Below, piece by piece: positions 58,301 through 64,000 of a DNA stretch of 64,000 bases. This DNA comes from Paenibacillus dendritiformis (lineage in GTDB: Bacteria > Bacillota > Bacilli > Paenibacillales > Paenibacillaceae). The translations under genes and the position numbers were made by a program. The stretch is taken from the NCBI RefSeq assembly GCF_015845845.1, contig NZ_LDIG01000091.1:51422-115421 (forward strand). Reading direction: 5' to 3'. A model generated the notes under the pieces. The model had not been told where the DNA came from and did not search any database. It saw nothing but the letters and a program-made list of their open reading frames with translations. Positions within the stretch are counted from its first letter, which is position 1. The number at the start of each line of letters is the position of its first letter.

Positions 58301-60151
58301 TTATTGTTTGCGCATATACGTCCGGTACCAGAGGCCGAACACGTACAGCACCCAGATTTTCCGGGAGTAATCGCCCTGGCCGTTGCGGTGGCGGCTGAAC
58401 ATCTCTTCCACCGCGCTCAAGTTGACGAGCGGATCGATGCCGCTTGCGGCCAGTTCCTCCCACATGATGCCGGCCCGCTCTGTGCGCAGCCAATCGCGCA
58501 TCGGAACAGGGAAGCCGAGCTTCGGCCGGTGGAGCACCGAATCCGGAATAATGCCCTCCATCGCTTTGCGCAGCGCGTACTTCGTCGTCTTCTCGGCAAT
58601 CCGGTAGGAAGCAGGGATCGTACGGGCCACGTCGAACACTTTGCGATCCAGGAACGGGACGCGCAGCTCCAGCGAATGCGCCATCGTCAGCTTGTCCGCC
58701 TTCATCAAAATGTCGCCCGGCATCCACAGATTCATATCGATATATTGCATCCGCGACACCGGATCGAGATGGCGGGTGCGTTCATAATAACGGCGCGCGA
58801 TATCGAACGGCTTCTGGTAGGCCGCTACCTCTTCCGCGCCGACGCGCAGCAGTTCCGCCTTCGCGTCGTCGGTCATGATATTGGCATTGCCCAGGAAGCG
58901 CTCCTCCAGCGGAGTGGTCCCTCGCAATAAGTAGTTTTTCCCGTAGAAAGAGAACGGGATGGCGCGCACCATCTTGTTCACCATGCGCTGCATTCCTTCC
59001 GGCATCCAGGACAGATAGCGCAGCGAATGCGGTTCGCGGTAGATGCGGTAGCCGCCGAACAGCTCGTCCGCGCCTTCTCCGGACAGCACGACCGTTACGT
59101 GCTCCTTCGCCAGCCGCGCGACCTCGTACAGCGCGATCGCGGACGGATCGGCCACAGGCTCGTCCAGATGCCAGATCGCGCGCGGCACTGCATCGAAATA
59201 CATTTCCTGCGTAATGATCCGATCATAGTGCTCGGTATCGATCTGCCGGGCCGTATCGCGGGCGATAATCGTCTCATTGTTCGCCCCCTCGAAGCCGACG
59301 CTGAACGTCTTGATCGGCTCGATAGAGCGCATGAGCGTGGACGTAATCGTCGAGTCGATGCCGCTCGACAGGAAGCACCCGCGCTGCACCTCGCTGTGCA
59401 GATGATGCTCTACCGAATCGCGCATGACATGGCGAATCTCGTCGATAACCTGCGTAAGCGGGCGATCGACCGGTGCGAACATCGGGTCCCAATATTTCTC
59501 GATAACCGGCTGCCCGCCCAGCGGAATCGTCATCGAATGAGCCGGCGGCAGCTTGTAGATGCCGGCGTACATCGTCTCCGGATCGGGAACGTATTGGAAG
59601 GTCAAATAATTGTAAAAGCCATTCATGTTGACCTGCCGGGCCACGCCCGGGACGGTCAAAATGCTCTTGATCTCCGATCCGAAGACCAGCATCTCGTCGT
59701 TCATGTAATAATACAGCGGCTTGATGCCGAAATGATCGCGAGCCAGGAACAGCTCCTGCTTGTTCCGATCCCAAATCGCGAAGCCGAACATCCCCCGGAG
59801 ATGGTTGACGCACTTCGTTCCGTATTCTTCATACAGGTGCAGAATACATTCAGTATCCGTATTGGTTTTAAACTGATGGCCGCGGCCGAGCAGATCCTCG
59901 CGCAGCTCCAAATAGTTATAAATCTCGCCATTAAAAATAATCCATACCGAATCATCCTCGTTGCTCAGCGGCTGCGCTCCCTCGGCAACGTCAATGATGG
60001 ACAGCCGGCGGAAGCCCAGGCCGACCCGGTCGCCGATCCACAGCTTCGCATCGTCCGGTCCCCGGTGATGGATCAAATCCATCATGCTGCGAATGAGATG
60101 TTCGGATGGTTGTTGATCATGAAAATGATAGATTCCGGCAATGCCACACAT
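58301..60151 (-). CDS. asnB: Asparagine synthetase (glutamine-hydrolysing)
   Basis: AsnB, 616 aa: transfers glutamine-derived ammonia to aspartate. Start is set at 60151 so that Cys2 (MCGIAGIYHF) becomes the N-terminal glutaminase nucleophile; a longer frame adds three residues and would block it. The glutaminase half also shows HRGPDD, RRLSIID and NGEIYNY. The synthetase half has SSGIDST (PP-loop) near 258 and SGEGADELFGGY near 360. Single gene with a terminator; AAAGGAT Shine-Dalgarno. Confidence 0.96.
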   Translation of the reverse strand: MCGIAGIYHFHDQQPSEHLIRSMMDLIHHRGPDDAKLWIGDRVGLGFRRLSIIDVAEGAQPLSNEDDSVWIIFNGEIYNYLELREDLLGRGHQFKTNTDTECILHLYEEYGTKCVNHLRGMFGFAIWDRNKQELFLARDHFGIKPLYYYMNDEMLVFGSEIKSILTVPGVARQVNMNGFYNYLTFQYVPDPETMYAGIYKLPPAHSMTIPLGGQPVIEKYWDPMFAPVDRPLTQVIDEIRHVMRDSVEHHLHSEVQRGCFLSSGIDSTITSTLMRSIEPIKTFSVGFEGANNETIIARDTARQIDTEHYDRIITQEMYFDAVPRAIWHLDEPVADPSAIALYEVARLAKEHVTVVLSGEGADELFGGYRIYREPHSLRYLSWMPEGMQRMVNKMVRAIPFSFYGKNYLLRGTTPLEERFLGNANIMTDDAKAELLRVGAEEVAAYQKPFDIARRYYERTRHLDPVSRMQYIDMNLWMPGDILMKADKLTMAHSLELRVPFLDRKVFDVARTIPASYRIAEKTTKYALRKAMEGIIPDSVLHRPKLGFPVPMRDWLRTERAGIMWEELAASGIDPLVNLSAVEEMFSRHRNGQGDYSRKIWVLYVFGLWYRTYMRKQ

Positions 60152-60299
60152 CGGTTCCAAATCCTTTCGATCATTGCATACGTATATGCATGAAGTATGT
60201 CAACATATAGTTGGCGCTAGTCGGCACTTGCCGCAATCGCGGCATAGCTAGCTGGATATCGTATACCGGCCTTGACATTTTTAGACCCGTACTGATTCA

Positions 60300-61841
60300 T
60301 TATATACGCTTTTGACGAAATGCGACACAGGCGTCGCGCCAATTCGCCACAATCTCCGGGTTCGACGCGAAATGCAGATGCGTATACCCGGCAACGAATG
60401 GCAGGCCGGCCGGATGAACCGCTCCTTCCGGCTTCTCTCCAGCCCTTCCCCGGGAGAGATAGGCCGGAGGATAAGCTTGCTTCGGCCCGGCCTTAGGCTC
60501 CTCGACCGTCGAATAATGGAACTCATGTCCTCTCGCCGTGCCGCCCCGCAGCAGGAAGTTGCCGTCCGTTCCGCTCACCTCCCGATAACCCAGCGCGGCC
60601 AGCTTCGTGCCCATCCGCGTCTCGCCCGGAAGCAGACCGGCCAACGGGCAGACTTTCCCGTCAACGGTAACGAGCCGTTCCATCAGCAGCATGTACCCGC
60701 CGCATTCGGCGAACGTCGGCATGCCCGCCTCCACGGCTTCCCGGATCGAATCAAGCGTCCGGCCGCATCGGGACAATTGCTCGGCAAATGCCTCCGGGAA
60801 GCCGCCCCCGATATAGAGCCCGTCGGCCCCTTCCGGCACCGGCTCGTCCAGGAGCGGCAAGAACCGCACCAGCTCGAATCCTGCCTCTTCCAGCATCTCG
60901 AGATTATCCGCATAATAGAAATGAAACGCAGCATCATAAGCGAGCGCCAGCCGCAGCCGCAGCTCCGCCCCGCCGATCGGCGCCTCCGTTCCGGCACCTC
61001 CCGCCTCATCCGCCTCGCCTGCGGGCAGGGGCGCCGCGGGCGGCCGCTCCATGGCTCCGCCGCCGTTTCCGCCGTTTGTCTTCTCCTCCCGATCCGCTGC
61101 ACTGACCGCCGCGATGCGCAGCAGCGCCTCCATATCCGTATGCGCCTCGACGGCGTCGGCCATACGGTCGAACAACGTCTCCAGCCCGCCTCGGTCCACG
61201 GCCGGGACGAGACCGAGATGCCGCTCCGGCACCTGCAACCCGTCTTCCCGCAGCACATAGCCCACCAATGGCACGCCGCACATTTGCTCTACCGCCTCCC
61301 GGATCAGCTTGCCATGGCCTTCGCTGCCAACCCGGTTCGCGATGACGCCTGCCAGGCGCACCTCGGGATCAAGCTGCTGAAAGCCGAGCACGATCGCCGC
61401 GGCGCTTCGCCCCATGCCTGACGCATCAATGACGAGCAGCACCGGACAGTCGAGGTGCTTCGCAATCGAAGCCGCGCTCCCCTCCTCGCTGTCGGCGCGG
61501 CGCCCGTCGTACATCCCCATCACGCCTTCAATAAGCGCGATATCCGCTGCGGCGGAATGACGGAGGAAGGTCGACCGCATCGCTTCCGCTCCGCACATCC
61601 ATTCGTCCAGATTGCGAGAGCTTGCTCCGCATACGGCCGTATGATAAGTAGGATCGATATAATCCGGCCCGCATTTGAACGGTTGGACCTTCCACCCTTG
61701 ACGGGTAAGCGCCCGCATCAATCCCAGGGTGACCGTCGTCTTTCCGGTCCCGCTTCCGGTTCCGGCGATAAGCAGCCGGCGCGGCCCCTTTGTCGGATTA
61801 CGATCGATAAATGTCGAATGAGTTGAATGTAGTTCGGACAT
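60300..61841 (-). CDS. cobB: Cobyrinic acid a,c-diamide synthase (orphan)
   Basis: CobB/CbiA, 513 aa. N-terminal DTBS-like ATPase: GTGSGTGKTTVTLGL (residues 27-41), CGPDYIDPTYH, EGVMGMYDG. C-terminal class I glutamine amidotransferase: Cys nucleophile in TFAECGGYMLL near 378 and the final H in HEFHYS. A Gly/Pro/Ala-rich linker (about 255-300) separates them. It amidates cobyrinate (or hydrogenobyrinate) in B12 synthesis. No other cobalamin gene or B12 riboswitch is nearby. A DTBS-only role (bioD) is unlikely given the amidotransferase half. Confidence 0.93.
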   Translation of the reverse strand: MSELHSTHSTFIDRNPTKGPRRLLIAGTGSGTGKTTVTLGLMRALTRQGWKVQPFKCGPDYIDPTYHTAVCGASSRNLDEWMCGAEAMRSTFLRHSAAADIALIEGVMGMYDGRRADSEEGSAASIAKHLDCPVLLVIDASGMGRSAAAIVLGFQQLDPEVRLAGVIANRVGSEGHGKLIREAVEQMCGVPLVGYVLREDGLQVPERHLGLVPAVDRGGLETLFDRMADAVEAHTDMEALLRIAAVSAADREEKTNGGNGGGAMERPPAAPLPAGEADEAGGAGTEAPIGGAELRLRLALAYDAAFHFYYADNLEMLEEAGFELVRFLPLLDEPVPEGADGLYIGGGFPEAFAEQLSRCGRTLDSIREAVEAGMPTFAECGGYMLLMERLVTVDGKVCPLAGLLPGETRMGTKLAALGYREVSGTDGNFLLRGGTARGHEFHYSTVEEPKAGPKQAYPPAYLSRGRAGEKPEGAVHPAGLPFVAGYTHLHFASNPEIVANWRDACVAFRQKRI

Positions 61842-62018
61842 GGTGTCTTATCCTTTCGGGTCTCTTTTTCCCCATTGTACAGAACCTCTGCCGCGAACGC
61901 CAATGAAGAACGCTTTAGATAACCGCAGTATCCTATCTCGGGGATGTGTAAATTGCCATTTCCCTGCACAACCTAGTATCATCGTATCGACAATAACTGA
62001 CAAGGGGAACTCGCGGAT

Positions 62019-63062
62019 ATGATCTACATCTTCCTGGCATGCACGCTCATCCTTATCTTCGTTCTAATCGCATGGATTGTTCCGAGATATGCCGTCTACC
62101 AGATGACCCGCAAAAAACCGGCCACCTACGACAATTGCTTCGAGCTGTTGGAGCAATATCGCGTCTTCAGCAAAAAGGAATTCGACGATTGCGACAAAGA
62201 AGAAATTTTTATTCGCAGTCACGACGGATTGAAGCTTCACGGCACGTACATTGAAAAGCATCCCTATTCCGATCGAATCGTCATTATCGTGCATGGATAT
62301 ACATCCGCCCTTCCGTGGTCGGCCCAATTCATGAACATGTTCTTCAAGCTCGGGTACAATGCCCTTTTGATCGATCAGCGGCGGCACGGACAGAGCGAGG
62401 GGATCCGCACCACCTTCGGATTGAAGGAAAAGCGCGACATTGAAGCCTGGGTAGAATGGATTATCGGGAATAAAGGAAAGGACTGCACCATCGGGCTGCA
62501 TGGCCAGTCTTTTGGCGGGGGCACCGTGCTGGAGTACGCAGCCAATCCTCATCCGCGCGTGAAATTCATCGTGGCCGACTGTCCCTATTCCGATCTGACA
62601 GAGCTCATACGCCATCAGGTCACCGTACTGAATCGCCTTCCGGCCTGGCCCTTCATGAAGCTGATCGACATCCTGCTGGAAAGCAAAGCCGGATTCCGTT
62701 TGCAAGATGTCAGCCCGATCAAGGTAATGCGAACCTGCAAGCTTCCGATCCTCTTCATCCACGGAGCAGCGGATATATTTGTCCCTACCAAAATGAGCAT
62801 CGATATGTACGAGGCCAAGCCCGAGCCCAAGGAACTGCTGCTGATAGACCAAGCTACCCATGCGGTTGCCTATTGCTACGACAAAGAACGGTATGCCGAC
62901 AAAGTCACCCAATTCGTCATCCAACATACCGGCCTCCCAACCGCCCGCGAAATGGAGGAGATCGATCCAAGCAAGCATCAAGACGCGGCTTCGGGTCAGC
63001 AGCCGTATCCGGCCTACCAGGCGCAACATGAATCCCATGCGTCCATACACCGCGCTACGTGA
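62019..63062 (+). CDS. Membrane-anchored alpha/beta hydrolase
   Basis: A 347-aa hydrolase with an N-terminal signal-anchor helix (residues 2-22), oxyanion region VHGYTSALPW near 91, nucleophile elbow GLHGQSFGGG (S near 164), acidic residue in IHGAADIFVP near 249 and H in DQATHAVAY near 280. It resembles Bacillales YqkD/YfkD-type surface hydrolases; the substrate is unknown. The C-terminal 35 residues are hydrophilic and low-complexity (QPYPAYQAQHESH). Own Shine-Dalgarno AAGGGGAA. Confidence 0.9.
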   Translation: MIYIFLACTLILIFVLIAWIVPRYAVYQMTRKKPATYDNCFELLEQYRVFSKKEFDDCDKEEIFIRSHDGLKLHGTYIEKHPYSDRIVIIVHGYTSALPWSAQFMNMFFKLGYNALLIDQRRHGQSEGIRTTFGLKEKRDIEAWVEWIIGNKGKDCTIGLHGQSFGGGTVLEYAANPHPRVKFIVADCPYSDLTELIRHQVTVLNRLPAWPFMKLIDILLESKAGFRLQDVSPIKVMRTCKLPILFIHGAADIFVPTKMSIDMYEAKPEPKELLLIDQATHAVAYCYDKERYADKVTQFVIQHTGLPTAREMEEIDPSKHQDAASGQQPYPAYQAQHESHASIHRAT

Positions 63063-63287
63063 CGAGGCACAGCCAAGCACGCCGGGGAGTGCATGCCCGA
63101 CATGCACTGCCCCCGGAAGCGGTAGCCTCGGGGATCCCCTAACCAAGTAGATCGACCCGGCCTGCGCTTCAACCGGGCTATTTGTTCCTCAACCGCCAGC
63201 AAGTTGCTCATAAGCACCTTCTCTCCGTTTACCTCCCTATCAACGGTCTACGCCTCCACAGACCTTCTCAGGCATATCCTCTCAAGT

Positions 63288-63317
63288 CCTTTTGGCCAAT
63301 ATCCCATTCCCTCATAA
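63288..63317 (-). repeat. Dispersed intergenic repeat motif, copy 5 (inverted)
   Basis: The minus strand reads TTATGAGGGAATGGGATATT then GGCCAAAAGG, nearly the same as copy 2 at 23643-23672. It faces copy 6 at 63491-63518 about 175 bases away. Confidence 0.65.
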
Positions 63318-63490
63318 TTTGGCGAAGGCGTTACATCAACATATTATCTCCATGGCTGTTTTGTTCTTGCCAAACAACTCATCTATCGCCGCCATACTTC
63401 CTTTACAACATTCGATCGAAGGCCCTTCATCACGAAAACAAGGCGAATAAGAATAGGCTGCAATTGCATCTATACCGGGCAAGTTGTTTC

Positions 63491-63518
63491 TGAACCATGG
63501 GGATAGTGTCCGTAAGGG
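63491..63518 (+). repeat. Dispersed intergenic repeat motif, copy 6
   Basis: Reads TGAACCATGGGGATAGTGTC then CGTAAGGG, a more diverged copy paired with the inverted copy at 63288-63317. Confidence 0.4.
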
Positions 63519-63654
63519 TCGCACGACCCAACTTCCTTCCTGACCCGAGGGGAGATTGACCATATGTGTCCCACAACGGCGTCTCTTATGAGCCCAGGGG
63601 AGATTGACCAAAAGCATCCCGCGCACCTGCTCTATTCGCCGATCCTCCTCCAAA

Positions 63655-64000
63655 AATCAAAACCACCCGTCCAACGGGTGGTTTGCACTTGGGGTATAAC
63701 CCCCTGTTGCCAAACTGCGCCTAAAGACGCTAGCCTGACAATTAAATTGTTCAGGCTCAGTGTAACTTGTCACTTTCACTTACCAGTTAAACTGGTTTAC
63801 TTCTTCTTGCTACTGTTTCTGTTGAACGGATCTTCATACTCTTTCACACTCAGTTTATCAACTGCTTGGTCATGTGCTTCCTGTTCACGTATATATTTTG
63901 CGACAGTTGCTTCGTTTAAGCCTACTGTGCTGACGTAGTAGCCCTCCGCCCAAAATTTCCGATTGCCATATTTATACTTCAGGCTGGCATGCTTCTCGAA
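63655..64000 (-). mobile_element. IS200/IS605-type insertion sequence, 3' part, continues past window
   Basis: The right edge carries the end of an IS200-like element: the C-terminal codons of a Y1 transposase (63797-64000) and, beyond its stop, two hairpins expected of the element end: AAACCACCCGT/ACGGGTGGTTT (about 63660-63684) and GCCTGACAAT/ATTGTTCAGGC (about 63732-63756). The exact end was not resolved. Confidence 0.75.
63797..64000 (-). CDS. tnpA: IS200/IS605 transposase TnpA, C-terminal part
   Basis: An open minus-strand frame enters from the window edge and encodes 67 residues: KYKYGNRKFWAEGYYVSTVG, then LNEATVAKYIREQEAHD and a basic tail ending NSSKKK. This is the C-terminal end of IS200-type single-strand transposases, with the catalytic tyrosine helix represented around EGYYVSTVG/NEATVAKYI. 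The HUH part lies outside the window. Confidence 0.85.
   Translation of the reverse strand, partial: FEKHASLKYKYGNRKFWAEGYYVSTVGLNEATVAKYIREQEAHDQAVDKLSVKEYEDPFNRNSSKKK

Larger units (their letters stand above)
63063..63654. other. Gene-free region with repeats
   Basis: About 590 bases. A GC-rich hairpin (CCGGGGAGTGCATG/CATGCACTGCCCCCGG, 63080-63116) follows the hydrolase gene. The dispersed motif occurs inverted (63288-63317 minus; 63491-63518 plus), and AGGGGAGATTGACCA occurs twice, 49 bp apart (63547 and 63596). No supported gene. Confidence 0.6.

Noticed and set aside
59027..60193. 388-codon plus-strand frame opposite asnB
   Set aside because: Antisense to the catalytic AsnB frame; Arg/His-rich composition and no ribosome site.
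60300..61841. Dethiobiotin synthetase (bioD) partner of bioA
   Set aside because: The N-terminal ATPase is of the same superfamily, but the protein has a full glutamine amidotransferase half and the CGPDYIDP motif, which define CobB.

Overview
The window is a 64 kb piece of a Firmicutes chromosome, most like Paenibacillus or a close relative. Gene order is mixed on both strands, GC is moderately high, Shine-Dalgarno sequences are strong, and Bacillales-type families are present (HelD, YneF, EcsAB, YtrA-type GntR with ABC transporter, bacilliredoxin, Ntdp/DUF402, KinB-like kinase, YkoCDE). This assignment is inferred from gene content. No rRNA, tRNA, CRISPR array or prophage was seen.

Layout. 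1-8.3 kb: a 5'-truncated PD-(D/E)XK nuclease-like gene, a 45-aa membrane protein, helD, a candidate small RNA, adenine deaminase behind a guanine-class purine riboswitch, a DUF6930-like gene, folE and yneF. 8.5-13 kb: a QueG-Ogt fusion, an Ntdp/DUF402 phosphatase, a GNAT enzyme, sodA and a short VTT-like membrane protein. 13-22 kb: a LysR regulator (probably frameshifted near its end) divergent from an ABC ATPase with a dead substrate-binding-protein remnant; a Cys-type sulfatase; a chromate-transporter pair with a ROK regulator; and a formylglycine-generating enzyme that could mature the sulfatase. 22-24 kb: repeat-rich, gene-poor DNA around an IS1595-like protein lacking its DDE residues. 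24-33 kb: def, mutY, a TauE/DUF1634/Lrp operon, a c-type cytochrome lipoprotein, an orphan histidine kinase, acpS and an ABC exporter.

33-45 kb: bioA under a BirA box, a YtrA-type regulator with its ABC transporter, a hydrolase, an NhaC antiporter, repeat-rich DNA, nadE, a bacilliredoxin, a 39-aa peptide, a membrane protein with a PAS histidine kinase, and a BaiN/HI0933-type flavoprotein. 45-64 kb: a hypothetical gene, ecsAB, a quinone oxidoreductase divergent from a MarR regulator, a GGDEF-EAL protein, an EmrB-type MFS pump, a YkoC-E-D thiamine-type ECF transporter, a truncated MFS gene, asnB, orphan cobB, an alpha/beta hydrolase, and the 3' part of an IS200/IS605 transposase at the right edge.

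Themes: (i) repeat biology, with a dispersed intergenic motif, a related 50-bp tandem array, a 10-bp phased array and a 19-bp array; (ii) gene decay, with an SBP remnant that lost its start codon and 3' half, a clipped MFS gene and a LysR tail frameshift; (iii) readable regulation, with a purine riboswitch, a BirA box and a YtrA operator; (iv) unusual protein architectures, namely QueG-Ogt and an asymmetric tandem ABC protein. No complete new defence or biosynthetic system is evident. The best candidates for undescribed biology are the small RNA at about 3.8-4.0 kb, the repeat family and the fusion protein.
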